This document shows positions 14,926-23,864 of a stretch of DNA of 52,617 nt, one piece after another (position 1 is the stretch's first letter; each line of letters begins with the position of its first letter). The notes below the pieces were generated by a model. The model worked only from the letters and a program-made list of their open reading frames with translations. It searched no databases and had not been told where the DNA came from. The position numbers and the translations under genes are program-made. Source of the DNA: UBA12478 sp964513275 (GTDB lineage: Bacteria > Patescibacteriota > Patescibacteriia > UBA9934 > GWF2-40-263). The DNA lies in the NCBI GenBank assembly GCA_964513275.1, contig CAZELN010000002.1, positions 1 to 52,617 of the forward strand. Reading direction: 5' to 3'.

Positions 14926-17298
14926 CTAGCCTTTGGTGATCGTTACTGTTTGGCCTTTGAGAGAGACGATAAGCGATGTGGGTTGGTCTTTTTTGCTGAG
15001 GCGCTCGGCGATTTTGTGTTCGATTTCGTTTTGGATGAGTGTACGGACATGGCGAGCGCCGAACTTGGGTTCAAGCTTCGCGCGGATGTGGCTCGTGAGA
15101 CTCTCATGAACCCGAAGCGTGAGGCCTTTTGTCTGGAGTCGTGTGACGAGTTCCGCGAGCTGTTTTTCGACGATCCGTTCAAGGGCGTTTTCCTCAAGGG
15201 GTTGAAAGATGCATGTGTGGTCAAGGCGGTTGAGGAGTTCTGGGCGGAACCGAGTCTCGAGTTCTGCGCGAAGATCTTGGTTTATCGCGACTACTCGATC
15301 GATTTGGGTACCCATGAACCCCATATCTCCACGTTCAAATCGCTCAAGCCCAACATTGGATGTAAGAATGATGATGGTATTTTTGAAGTTGACTTTGCGT
15401 CCCGTTGCGTCTGTGAGCTCGCCTTCTTCCAGAATTTGTAAAAGCAAGTTTTGCACGTCGCGGTGGGCTTTCTCGATTTCGTCAAACAGAACAACCGAGT
15501 ACGGGTGCTGCTTTACGCGGTCCGTGAGATTGGCGCCTTCTTTGTACCCGACATAGCCAGCAGGAGCCCCAATGAGTTTGGACATCGTGAATCCTTCCGC
15601 GTACTCGCTCATGTCCAAACGGATCAAATGGGAAGGTGAATGGAATAAGATCTCGGCGACGGTTTTGGCGAGTTGAGTTTTTCCAACGCCCGAGGGTCCT
15701 AAAAAGAGAAATGACGCGAGTGGCCGATGTGGATGAGCAATCCCTGTTTTAGCTCGTCGCACAGCGCCCGCAACCGTTTCGAGGACGGCATCTTGTCCCA
15801 CGATCTGCGCGCGCAATCGCTCTTCCAACTTCAACAGTTCACGTTTGTCAGATGACGTGAGATCTTCCAGAGGAATGCCTGTTGCCCGCGAAATAACCCG
15901 CGCAACATCTTGAGCGTTGATGGTCTCTACGGGCGCGGTGNNNNNNNNNNCTTGCCGTTTGGCTTCTTTGATATGCGTGAGTCTCTCGAAGAGTTCGCGC
16001 TCGTGTTGTATTGTACCCGGACGGTAGTTTCGAACTCGAGATGCCGCCGCGGCTTCGTCTATCAAATCAATCGCTTTGTCGGGGAAGTGGCGGTCTTGTA
16101 CGTAGCGATGGGAAAGACAAACGGCTTGAGTGATCGCTTCATGGGAAATACGTACACGGTGGAATTGTTCGTAGAATGGAGCGATCCCCTCGAGGATTTC
16201 CATCGTCTTTTCTTGGTTAGGTTCATCCACCAAGACCGTTTGGAATCGTCGTTCCAGAGCCGCGTCTGACTCGATTTGTTTTTTAAATTCCGTTGGAGTG
16301 GTGGCTCCGATGCAGTGTATTTCTCCGCGTGCAAGGGCGGGCTTGAGGATATTGGCGGCATCCATAGATCCTGAAGCAGAGCCAGCACCAACGATGGTAT
16401 GGATTTCATCGATAAACAAGATGATGTCAGGATCGCTTTTCACTTCGTCGACAAGGTGTCGTAAACGAGCTTCGAATTCTCCTCGGTACATCGTTCCAGC
16501 GACAAGCAAGGTCATGTCCACGCAAAAAAGGCGTTTGTGCGCAAGAACGGGAGGAACCTGTCCTTGGGTGATGCGTTTAGCCAATCCTTCTACGATAGCC
16601 GTTTTTCCTACGCCCGGCTCACCTAAAAGCAAGGGATTATTTTTTGTACGTCGACACAAAATTTCCATGATCCGTTCAATCTCTTGTTCTCGACCGATGA
16701 CCGGATCAATTTTTTTCTGCGTCTCTAGGTTGGTGAGTTCTACCGCAAACACATCAAGGGCGGTCTTTTCTTTTTGTGGTGGTTGCGTGTTGGGTGCTGC
16801 GACAGGTTCTGTTTTTACTGAGGCGTTGAAGTCTGGGAATTTGGATGTGCTTTTCAGAACAACCGTGAGTTGCGACTTCAGTTCATGAACGTTGATTTGG
16901 GTGTGTGTAAAAAACGACGCGGTTCCTTCGGGGTTCACTTGGAGGATTCCTGATAGAAGATGCTCTGTTCCGACATACCGATGGCCATACATGTTCGCCG
17001 CGAGTACGGCTTTTTCTACGATGCGTTTTGCCTCCTCAGAAAGTTGCAACATCATCCCGTCGGAGACAGAAAAAACACGCACGATTTCTTTTATTCCAGC
17101 AAGTTTTTTGAGATCCGTGATTTTCACACCGCTTTTTTTGAGGATTTCCGCGGCGATGCAACCTTTTTGTGTTCCCAACGCCCACAGGAGATGCTCCGGT
17201 TGGATGGTTTTTTGGTCCTGTTCAACCACAAGACACAGGGCTCGCGTGAGGACGTTTTTGAGGTGCGTAGAAAATTTATCGACGATATCGTGACTCAT
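14926..17298 (-). CDS. clpC: ClpC-type AAA+ unfoldase, interrupted by an assembly gap
   Basis: This ATPase unfolds proteins for the ClpP protease. Two Clp_N repeats (about residues 1-145) precede AAA domain 1, with Walker A GEPGVGKT and Walker B ILFIDEIHT. AAA domain 2 has GPSGVGKT and VLFDEIEKAH. The tripeptide MGF in ERGDMGFMG, after the second ATPase sensor segment, matches the ClpP-binding loop position, so it is ClpC/ClpA-like rather than ClpB-like. A run of ten Ns falls in the middle domain. The frame stays open across it, but compared with ClpC roughly 25-30 residues of coiled coil seem to be missing, so the true gap is probably longer than ten bases. It overlaps htpX by four bases. 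Confidence 0.9.
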   Translation of the reverse strand: MSHDIVDKFSTHLKNVLTRALCLVVEQDQKTIQPEHLLWALGTQKGCIAAEILKKSGVKITDLKKLAGIKEIVRVFSVSDGMMLQLSEEAKRIVEKAVLAANMYGHRYVGTEHLLSGILQVNPEGTASFFTHTQINVHELKSQLTVVLKSTSKFPDFNASVKTEPVAAPNTQPPQKEKTALDVFAVELTNLETQKKIDPVIGREQEIERIMEILCRRTKNNPLLLGEPGVGKTAIVEGLAKRITQGQVPPVLAHKRLFCVDMTLLVAGTMYRGEFEARLRHLVDEVKSDPDIILFIDEIHTIVGAGSASGSMDAANILKPALARGEIHCIGATTPTEFKKQIESDAALERRFQTVLVDEPNQEKTMEILEGIAPFYEQFHRVRISHEAITQAVCLSHRYVQDRHFPDKAIDLIDEAAAASRVRNYRPGTIQHERELFERLTHIKEAKRQXXXXTAPVETINAQDVARVISRATGIPLEDLTSSDKRELLKLEERLRAQIVGQDAVLETVAGAVRRAKTGIAHPHRPLASFLFLGPSGVGKTQLAKTVAEILFHSPSHLIRLDMSEYAEGFTMSKLIGAPAGYVGYKEGANLTDRVKQHPYSVVLFDEIEKAHRDVQNLLLQILEEGELTDATGRKVNFKNTIIILTSNVGLERFERGDMGFMGTQIDRVVAINQDLRAELETRFRPELLNRLDHTCIFQPLEENALERIVEKQLAELVTRLQTKGLTLRVHESLTSHIRAKLEPKFGARHVRTLIQNEIEHKIAERLSKKDQPTSLIVSLKGQTVTITKG
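15941..15950. other. Assembly gap of ten Ns
   Basis: Ten undetermined bases interrupt clpC in the region coding the middle domain. Ten is probably a placeholder length. Confidence 0.99.
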
Positions 17299-18176
17299 AA
17301 CATACCCCTAAGTTTTTTTATGCGTTCCTCAATGGGTGGATGTGTGCTGAAGAGGTGTTCGAATTTTTTGGTCACGTGTGGGTCAAACGGATTGGCGAGG
17401 AACAAGTGGGCCGTAGCATGGTTCGCACGCTTGAGTGGTCGGTCTTGTCCAGCGATTTTTTCCAGCGCGCGGGCAAGTCCTTCTGGATACCGAGTGAGCA
17501 GCGCTCCGTCCGCGTCCGCGAGATACTCGCGGGAACGTGAAACGGCGAGTTTGATGAGCTCGGCAAAGAGTGGAGAAAGGATCGCGAGCACGAGTCCGAT
17601 GATGAGAAGGATTCCCGCGCCCTTGTTGTCCGAATCACGTCCACCCCAGAACATCGATCGCAGGAGCATGTCTGAAAGAAGGAGGATCACACCAACCAGC
17701 ACGATGACAATCGTCATCACACGGATATCGTAGTTTTTGATGTGAGAGAGCTCGTGGGAGAGCACGCCTTGGAGTTCTTGGTCGTCCAGCATCTCCATGA
17801 GTCCGGTCGTGACGGCGATCGACGCGTGCTGCGGATCGCGACCTGTGGCAAAGGCGTTTCCGGCTGGGTCGACGATGACGTAGATTTTTGGGGTCTGCAT
17901 GCCAGCGGTAATGGCGAGATTTTCGACCATGCGGTAGAGCCGTGGATTGTCAGCCTTCTGAATCGATTTTGCTCCGGAGGTTGCTAGGGCAACTTTATCG
18001 CCGTGGAAGTAGCCAATGAGGTTCATCGCCGTTGCAAGCAAGACCGCAGTGATCAGACCGACATTTCCCGTTCCTGTGTACTCCCCAAACGCCCAACCTA
18101 AGCCTACGATGACGATCGTAAAAATGACTATCAGAAACCAAGTCTTGCGTTTGTTGGCGGTTATTTGGGAATACAT
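17295..18176 (-). CDS. htpX: Membrane zinc metalloprotease HtpX (M48 family)
   Basis: HtpX degrades damaged membrane proteins. The zinc motif HELSH is in LQGVLSHELSHIKNYD, with a downstream Glu in SREYLADADGALLTRYPE as third ligand. Hydrophobic segments near residues 15-55, 150-170 and 195-220 are the expected membrane spans. The length of 293 is typical. It follows lemA by six bases and overlaps clpC by ATGA. The lemA-htpX pair is widespread, and the added clpC makes a membrane and protein quality-control operon. Confidence 0.95.
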   Translation of the reverse strand: MYSQITANKRKTWFLIVIFTIVIVGLGWAFGEYTGTGNVGLITAVLLATAMNLIGYFHGDKVALATSGAKSIQKADNPRLYRMVENLAITAGMQTPKIYVIVDPAGNAFATGRDPQHASIAVTTGLMEMLDDQELQGVLSHELSHIKNYDIRVMTIVIVLVGVILLLSDMLLRSMFWGGRDSDNKGAGILLIIGLVLAILSPLFAELIKLAVSRSREYLADADGALLTRYPEGLARALEKIAGQDRPLKRANHATAHLFLANPFDPHVTKKFEHLFSTHPPIEERIKKLRGML

Positions 18177-18182
18177 AAAGTA

Positions 18183-18734
18183 CTAGAACGCAACGTGTGG
18201 TGCTTCAAGTGCAACATCTGGAGCATCAAAGAATTCACGTGTCACAAAACCGAACATGCCAGCGATGAGATTGGTTGGGAAGATTTGGAGCTTTGTGTTG
18301 AAATCTCGAACGTTCGCGTTGTAGAAACGGCGTGACGCCATGATCTTGTCTTCCGCATCCGTGAGCTCGTGCTGGAGTTGGAGGAAGTTCGTTGAGGCTT
18401 GGAGAGCCGGATAAGCTTCGGAAACGGCAAACAGCGACTTCAATGTTTCGCTCAACATGTTTTCCGCCTTTGCGTGTTCCTGCATGGTTTTGGCTCCCAT
18501 CGCAGCAGTACGCGCTTCGGTCACTTTTGTGAACACGGAATCCTCATGCTTGGCATAGCCCTTTACCGTGTTTACGATATTGGGGATGAGGTCGTAGCGG
18601 CGCTTGAGCTGCACCTCAATATCCGACCAGGATTCATCCACGCGGTTTCGGGACGTGATGAGGCCGTTGTATGTTAGAATGAGCCACAGAAGAATAACTC
18701 CCATGACAATAACGAAGATCCAAATAAGTTCCAT
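18183..18734 (-). CDS. lemA: LemA family membrane protein
   Basis: This 183-residue protein has one N-terminal membrane helix (about residues 4-24) and a cytoplasmic helical bundle. The family features NRVDESWSDIEVQLKRRYDLIPNIV and RRFYNANVRDFNTKLQIFP are clear. LemA function is poorly defined; it commonly sits beside htpX, as here. It is the first gene of the minus-strand operon and has its own promoter overlapping the divergent gene's start. Confidence 0.95.
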   Translation of the reverse strand: MELIWIFVIVMGVILLWLILTYNGLITSRNRVDESWSDIEVQLKRRYDLIPNIVNTVKGYAKHEDSVFTKVTEARTAAMGAKTMQEHAKAENMLSETLKSLFAVSEAYPALQASTNFLQLQHELTDAEDKIMASRRFYNANVRDFNTKLQIFPTNLIAGMFGFVTREFFDAPDVALEAPHVAF

Positions 18735-18759
18735 AGTTTGATTGTTAGATTACAGACAA

Positions 18760-18788
18760 ATCATACGAAAAATGTCCGTCTATGTCCA
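18760..18788 (-). promoter_or_regulatory. Promoter of the lemA-htpX-clpC operon
   Basis: On the minus strand TGGACA (18788-18783) and TATGAT (18765-18760) are spaced by 17 bases. The -35 box covers the start codon of the divergent phosphomannomutase gene at 18782, so the two genes may interfere with each other. Confidence 0.6.
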
Positions 18789-20149
18789 TTCCAAGGCACA
18801 TTTTTAAGCAGTACGATATTCGCGGGTTGGTTGATTCCGAGATAACCGATGATTTAGCAGAAAAAATCGGCCGCGCCTATGCGCAGTTTTTGAGAAACGA
18901 GCTTCCTGAAGGAGCAGGCATGACGGTGGTCGTCGGTCGAGATATGCGTGAGAGTTCGATTCCTTATCAGGATCGACTCATGGAAGGACTCGTAAGAAGC
19001 GCCGTGAAGGTGCTTGATATTGGACTTGTTTCGACTCCTGCGTTTTATTTTGGGGTGGGGCATTTGAAGGCAGACGGAGGAATCATGGTGAGCGCCTCGC
19101 ACAACCCAGCGGCCTACAATGGATTCAAGTTGACGCGTGCGAACGCCGTGCCGATTAGCGGCGACACGGGGATTGCAGAGATTGCAGAGTTGGTGGAAAA
19201 GGTGGATGAGGTGGATGAGGTGGGGGACATAAAAAAAGTGGATGGCATTCCTGCAATTGCGGTAAAAGCAGAATTCGCTCATGCGGGTTCTCGTCCGATT
19301 CAAAAAATGAAGATCGTCGTCGATACAGCCAATGGCATGGGGGCACAATATTTCGACGAGCTTTTCAAACTGATTGACGCGGATGTGACGCGAGTGTTTT
19401 GGGACTTTGATGGATCGTTTCCCAACCATGAAGCTGATCCGTTTAAAGAAGAAAACACGGAAGCGATTCGTGCGAAAGTCGTGGAGCTCGGCGCTGATCT
19501 CGGGATCACGACCGACGGCGACGGCGACCGAATCTTTTTCATCGACGATAAAGGGCGCCTCGTTGAACCGGCGATCCTACGGGGTTTGCTCGCGCAGATT
19601 ATGTTGCGCGATCACCCTGGAGCCACGATCTGTTATGACATCCGTCCCGGAAAGATCACACGAGATATGATCGAGGAAGCCGGGGGAGTTCCATCGGTGA
19701 CTCGCGTCGGGCATTCGCTCATTAAGGAACAGATGCGCAGCGTGGGTGCGGTGTTTGGAGGAGAGTCATCGGGACATTTTTTTTATGCGTTTCCGACAGG
19801 CGTATACGAAGGCCCTGTCACCGTCGCCACACAGATCCTTCAGGAGATCACTCAACGCAATCAACCGCTCTCAGAAATCGTCGAGCCGCTTGAACGCTAT
19901 GTCCATTCAGGCGAGATCAACTTCACGGTTGAAGACAAGAACGGGATGATGAAAAAGCTTGTTGAGAAATACCACGACGGTGAACTCACAACCCTCGACG
20001 GCGTCACGATCACGTACCCTGATTTCTGGTTTAACGTTCGTGCGTCCAATACGGAGTCGAAACTACGCCTCAATCTTGAGGCGATAGATCGTGCCACGAT
20101 GGAGTCGCGTCGTGACGAAATCATTGCGTTTATCAAACAACATGCCTAG
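18782..20149 (+). CDS. manB: Phosphomannomutase/phosphoglucomutase
   Basis: This enzyme interconverts hexose 6- and 1-phosphates to feed sugar-nucleotide synthesis for surface polysaccharide. The phosphoserine loop SASHNPAAYNG is near residues 103-113, the metal loop TDGDGDR near 243-249, the sugar-specificity loop GGESSGHFF near 326, and a C-terminal phosphate-binding segment RASNTESKLRLN. The length of 455 matches the bacterial PMM/PGM family. Whether mannose or glucose is preferred cannot be told. The start has no leader space because the lemA promoter overlaps it. Confidence 0.92.
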   Translation: MSIPRHIFKQYDIRGLVDSEITDDLAEKIGRAYAQFLRNELPEGAGMTVVVGRDMRESSIPYQDRLMEGLVRSAVKVLDIGLVSTPAFYFGVGHLKADGGIMVSASHNPAAYNGFKLTRANAVPISGDTGIAEIAELVEKVDEVDEVGDIKKVDGIPAIAVKAEFAHAGSRPIQKMKIVVDTANGMGAQYFDELFKLIDADVTRVFWDFDGSFPNHEADPFKEENTEAIRAKVVELGADLGITTDGDGDRIFFIDDKGRLVEPAILRGLLAQIMLRDHPGATICYDIRPGKITRDMIEEAGGVPSVTRVGHSLIKEQMRSVGAVFGGESSGHFFYAFPTGVYEGPVTVATQILQEITQRNQPLSEIVEPLERYVHSGEINFTVEDKNGMMKKLVEKYHDGELTTLDGVTITYPDFWFNVRASNTESKLRLNLEAIDRATMESRRDEIIAFIKQHA

Positions 20150-20152
20150 AAT
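20124..20152 (+). promoter_or_regulatory. Promoter of tyrS inside the end of the upstream gene
   Basis: TTGCGT (20124-20129) and TAGAAT (20147-20152) are spaced by 17 bases. The -10 box ends 8 bases before the tyrS ATG, so the mRNA would be nearly leaderless. Confidence 0.5.
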
Positions 20153-20160
20153 TGAGCGAT

Positions 20161-21363
20161 ATGGCTGTATCAACGGATCCGAAAAAAATTGAAGAGTTGC
20201 TGACGCGGGGAGTGGAGGAGGTGATCGTCGCCGATCATTTGCGAGAGCAACTCAAGTCTGGGAAGCAGCTCAGGATTAAGTTTGGCATTGATCCAACATC
20301 TCCATACATGCACCTCGGACACACGGTTCCATTGAGAAAGCTGAGGCAGTTCCAAGATTTAGGCCATCGAGCGATCCTGATTATTGGTGACGCGACGGCT
20401 ATGATTGGCGACCCGACCGGAAGAAAGGAAGCAAGGAAGAAACTCACTCGAACAGAGATCGATCAGAATAAGAAAACATACGTCGAGCAGGCTGGAAATA
20501 TTCTGAATCTCGATAAATTGGAAATTCGCCATAATGGAGAGTGGTTCGATCCTATGTCGGCGCGAGAGTACTTGGAACTTACTTCGTTGGTGTCTGCGAC
20601 TCAGCTGTTACAGCGTGAAGATTTTGCCGCTCGTCTCTCGGACGAGGAGAATCCGTTGAATGCTCTGGAACTAGCCTATCCTATGATGCAGGGTTATGAC
20701 TCCGTGATGGTTCAGGCCGACGTGGAGCTCGGAGGACACGACCAGAAACTTAATTTGTTGATGGGAAGGAAGATACAGAAAAAATTTAGCATGCCAGAGC
20801 AAGACATCATGACTGTTCCGCTTATTGAGGGGACGGATGGTGTACGAAAGATGTCCAAGTCGTTTGGTAATTCGATTGCACTTCAGGACTCGCCAAAGGA
20901 CATGTTTGCCAAAGTTATGTCGATTCCCGACGAACTGATCGTTCGTTACTATACCCTATTGACGGATGTGGCTTTGGATCGTGTACGGGAGATCGAACAA
21001 ACGATGAACGGTGGAGGGAACCCTCGAGACACGAAGGCACAACTAGGTTGGGAGTTGGTTCGTATGTATCACTCGTCCGCTGAGGCAGACCAAGCCCGTG
21101 ACGCATTCGACGCTCTCTTTAGAGAAAGACAGATCCCAGCGGATATCCCTGAGCATCGCATCGACGCAGCGACGTCCGTTGTTGATGTTCTTGTCGCCTC
21201 AGGTCTCGCCAAATCAAAATCAGAGGCGCGTCGGCTGATTGAGGGTGGAGGAGTAAAAGTAGGTGAGGACGTCGTAGAGGATCCGGAACGGATTCTCAAA
21301 CCAAGTGACGAAGGGATCATCCTCCAGAAAGGAAAACGACATTTTGTCCGCGTGATTCAATAA
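20161..21363 (+). CDS. tyrS: Tyrosyl-tRNA synthetase
   Basis: This enzyme charges tRNA-Tyr. The class I HIGH motif appears as HLGH in YMHLGHTVPLRKL near residues 45-57, and KMSKS is in VRKMSKSFGNS near 228. A C-terminal S4 RNA-binding domain (VDVLVASGLAKSKSEARRLI) spans about 342-400. The length of 400 fits the bacterial TyrRS group. The ATG at 20161 is used; a TTG nine bases upstream is in frame but lies in the promoter -10 region. Confidence 0.95.
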   Translation: MAVSTDPKKIEELLTRGVEEVIVADHLREQLKSGKQLRIKFGIDPTSPYMHLGHTVPLRKLRQFQDLGHRAILIIGDATAMIGDPTGRKEARKKLTRTEIDQNKKTYVEQAGNILNLDKLEIRHNGEWFDPMSAREYLELTSLVSATQLLQREDFAARLSDEENPLNALELAYPMMQGYDSVMVQADVELGGHDQKLNLLMGRKIQKKFSMPEQDIMTVPLIEGTDGVRKMSKSFGNSIALQDSPKDMFAKVMSIPDELIVRYYTLLTDVALDRVREIEQTMNGGGNPRDTKAQLGWELVRMYHSSAEADQARDAFDALFRERQIPADIPEHRIDAATSVVDVLVASGLAKSKSEARRLIEGGGVKVGEDVVEDPERILKPSDEGIILQKGKRHFVRVIQ

Positions 21364-21371
21364 ATTTCCAT

Positions 21372-22092
21372 ATGGGTTTTCTAGATAGACTTTGTGGGTT
21401 CAGTCCAAAATCAGATGTACCAAGATCACTAGAAAAATCGGTGGAAAAGAGTCGGAGAGAAATACTTCTTTCCGAATTGAAGGATTCCGAGATTATTACG
21501 GATCAAGATAGAGTTTTTGCTTTTGGTTTTAGAGGGTCTGAAGCCTGTATGTGACATTGAACTCTATAATCCAGATCGCTCGGCTTATCAAAATGAAACG
21601 AGTTATCAAGAATGGAATCGTGAGTATCAGAATACTGTTTCAAAATTGGAAGAACTTTTGAAAAAGTTCAGTTTACCTTACAGTCTGACATTTCATAAAA
21701 AAGATGATCGGGACGACGAGCCCCGCTATGAAGTTGCGATATTCTTGGTAGGAAAAGATGAAGCGAGTTTACAGGCATTGCTTGACAGTGATAGTGCTGA
21801 GGAGGCCGGGCATGCTTTTGGAATGCCAGATACCGCCGTTTCAGCTTATGTTGATAGCAAAATCAAAAATCGTGAAACATTACCTTCTGAGGTGTTATCA
21901 AGCGATTATATTCATTTTTTGGACTTCCGCCTTTCTGAAGATCACTGGCAAGAAGAGCTTGAATCAGTGAAAAGACGTGCAGAAGAGGTGAAAAGGCTTA
22001 CACCTGATTTATATGAGAAAATAATTTTCGAGGGGAAAAATTCTAAAAAAAGTATCGGTGTTTGGAAGGAGGTGACGGAGAACATCACTTAA
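21372..22092 (+). pseudogene. Unknown protein split by a +1 frameshift
   Basis: Two overlapping frames appear to be one gene. The first (21372-21554, 60 residues, starts MGFLDRLCGFS) ends in TGA. The second frame is open from 21517 and runs to 22092 without a plausible start of its own. Joined, they would give about 240 residues with a charged helical N-terminus, a beta-rich middle containing RYEVAIFLVGKDEASLQALL, and a helical C-terminus. The cause may be a one-base sequencing or assembly error, a true mutation, or recoding at the stop (context ATG-TGA-C). No family is recognised. Confidence 0.5.
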
Positions 22093-22116
22093 GGCTGAGG
22101 TGGACGTTCAGTGAGT

Positions 22117-22145
22117 TTGCTGGTTAGCGCGAAAATCAGTATGAT
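22117..22145 (+). promoter_or_regulatory. Promoter of the rseP-like protease gene
   Basis: TTGCTG (22117-22122) and TATGAT (22140-22145) are spaced by 17 bases. The ATG follows 11 bases after the -10 box with no Shine-Dalgarno. Confidence 0.6.
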
Positions 22146-22156
22146 TGCCTCGATTT

Positions 22157-23272
22157 ATGGAAACACTTTTGCTTTTCATTCTTGTCCTTTCTTTGCTCGT
22201 GTTTGTTCACGAGTTTGGGCACTTTATTGTGGCCAAGAAGATGGGCATGAAGGTGGAGGAATTCGGATTCGGATTTCCGCCACGGCTTTGGGGTGTGCGG
22301 CGTGGAGAGACGGTTTACTCGATTAACTGGATTCCGTTGGGAGGGTTCGTGAAGATCAAGGGCGAGAGCGGTGAACACTCCCATGATTCAGATAGTTTTG
22401 CATCAAAGCCTGCCTGGAAGCGATTCGTCGTATTGATCGCCGGAGTGGCGATGAATCTTGTGCTTGCGGCAGTATTATTCTCGATTGGGTACATGGTAGG
22501 ACTTCCGAGTATCATCGACGAGTCACTTCCGAGTTCTGCGCGCATTGAATCGCAAGAAATTACTGTCATGCAAGTCGTGGAAGGTTCGCCTGCGGCGGAA
22601 GCCGGCGTGGTGAGCGGGGACGTGATCGAGTCGCTGGATGGGAAGGTGGTGACCAGTGACGTGGAAGCACGCGACTATTTTGCGCAGTACGCGGCGGAGG
22701 GAGTTGATGTGCTGGTGAATAAGTCCGATGGATCCTATGCGACCTATACTCTCACAAGTGAATACTTGGAAAGTATAGATACAATCGGCGTGGGAATCGC
22801 ATTCGTTTCAACGGGTTTCGTTTCCTATCCTTTTTTCCAAGCAATTGGCCAAGGTGTCTTTACAACCTATCAATTTACGGTTGAGATTTTGAAGGCATTT
22901 GGTGGACTCATCCGTGATCTCGTCGTAAGTCAAGAAGTGGCTGTGGATTTGTCGGGGCCGGTCGGCATCGCGGTGATGACTGGGCAAGTCGCGGCAATGG
23001 GACTCATTTATCTTCTCCAGTTCACGGCCGTGCTTTCGATCAATCTGGCGATCATCAACGTGCTTCCGTTCCCGGCGCTCGACGGAGGCCGCATCCTGTT
23101 CCTCGCCATCGAGAAACTCCGCGGCCGGGCTGTTAATCAGAAACTCGAAGTCGCCGTGCACAATCTGGGTTTCATGTTGCTCATGGTGCTTGTTGTCCTC
23201 GTAACGTATAAAGACTTCGTCACCTTCGGCGACCAAATCTGGGGCGCGATTAAGTCGATGGTGGCGATTTAA
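22157..23272 (+). CDS. rseP: Site-2 zinc metalloprotease, RseP type (M50)
   Basis: This intramembrane protease cuts transmembrane regulators such as anti-sigma factors. The zinc motif HEFGH is at about residues 18-22 within the first membrane helix, and the third ligand motif is NVLPFPALDGGRI near 300-312. A PDZ domain sits between the second and third membrane segments (about 130-200, with VVEGSPAAEAGVVSGDVI). The length of 371 is typical. The ATG at 22157 is preferred over a TTG at 22145 that overlaps the promoter -10 box. No sigma or anti-sigma gene is nearby to suggest a substrate. Confidence 0.93.
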   Translation: METLLLFILVLSLLVFVHEFGHFIVAKKMGMKVEEFGFGFPPRLWGVRRGETVYSINWIPLGGFVKIKGESGEHSHDSDSFASKPAWKRFVVLIAGVAMNLVLAAVLFSIGYMVGLPSIIDESLPSSARIESQEITVMQVVEGSPAAEAGVVSGDVIESLDGKVVTSDVEARDYFAQYAAEGVDVLVNKSDGSYATYTLTSEYLESIDTIGVGIAFVSTGFVSYPFFQAIGQGVFTTYQFTVEILKAFGGLIRDLVVSQEVAVDLSGPVGIAVMTGQVAAMGLIYLLQFTAVLSINLAIINVLPFPALDGGRILFLAIEKLRGRAVNQKLEVAVHNLGFMLLMVLVVLVTYKDFVTFGDQIWGAIKSMVAI

Positions 23273-23278
23273 GAGCGG

Positions 23279-23307
23279 TTGTCTGGGAGTGAGGAGCATG
23301 GTAAGCT
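23279..23307 (+). promoter_or_regulatory. Promoter of the VapBC-like operon
   Basis: TTGTCT (23279-23284) and TAAGCT (23302-23307) are spaced by 17 bases, and TGG precedes the -10 box. The antitoxin ATG lies 11 bases after the -10 box. Confidence 0.5.
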
Positions 23308-23318
23308 AAATTTGGATT

Positions 23319-23495
23319 ATGACTATTTCTGCAGTAAAACAAGGAGTGAAGTCTCGAAGTGTGAGCCACACAAAGATCCAACAGGCCGAAGTCGATGCAT
23401 GGGAAGCGATTCGTGGAATGTGGAAGAAGAGGAAGATTGATGCGAAGAAGTATCAACGAAACGTGCGCAAAGAGGGCGATCATGTTCAGCTATGA
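23319..23495 (+). CDS. Small basic protein, putative antitoxin of a VapBC-like pair
   Basis: This 58-residue protein is rich in Lys and Arg, with one predicted helix (about residues 20-40, QQAEVDAWEAIRGMWKKRK). It overlaps the PIN toxin by ATGA, the usual layout of antitoxin before toxin. No ribbon-helix-helix or AbrB motif is obvious, so the antitoxin role rests on position and size. The start follows a promoter by 11 bases. Confidence 0.55.
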   Translation: MTISAVKQGVKSRSVSHTKIQQAEVDAWEAIRGMWKKRKIDAKKYQRNVRKEGDHVQL

Positions 23496-23860
23496 TCGTC
23501 TTAGATACCAACGTCGTGATTTCATATATCAATGACGACGCAGCAATCGTTTCTTGGATTAATCGACAGCGTGCGATGGGTGAAAGCTTTAGTGTCTCTA
23601 CCATTACCGTGGTAGAGCTTTTAGGTTTCCCAAAGATCACTCCTCAAGAGATCCTGATGATCGAGCTCTGGTTGAAACAAGTTCTTGTGGTAGATGTCGA
23701 TTTCTCAGTTGCCAGAGAAGCAGCGCGTGTTCGACGTGAGATGAAATTAACAACGTCCGATAGTGTGATTGCCGCAACAGCTGTTTTGTTGCGGTCTCCT
23801 GTGGTGACGAGAGATATTGCTTTCAAAAAAATTCGAGACATCAAGGTACTTGTCCCCTGA
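23492..23860 (+). CDS. vapC: PIN-domain RNase toxin, VapC-like
   Basis: VapC toxins cut specific RNAs. This 122-residue protein has the PIN acidic residues in order: Asp5 in VLDTNVV, Glu in TVVELLGF near 42, Asp in LTTSDSVIAATA near 90, and Asp in VTRDIAFKK near 108. It overlaps its small upstream partner. pheS begins only four bases after its stop, so the pair sits inside a housekeeping transcript. Confidence 0.85.
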   Translation: MIVLDTNVVISYINDDAAIVSWINRQRAMGESFSVSTITVVELLGFPKITPQEILMIELWLKQVLVVDVDFSVAREAARVRREMKLTTSDSVIAATAVLLRSPVVTRDIAFKKIRDIKVLVP

Positions 23861-23864
23861 TTGT

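Noticed and set aside
19197..19230. Short tandem repeat in the phosphomannomutase gene (Val-Asp-Glu units)
   Set aside because: It is only two to three in-frame units inside a loop, with no sign of function or expansion.
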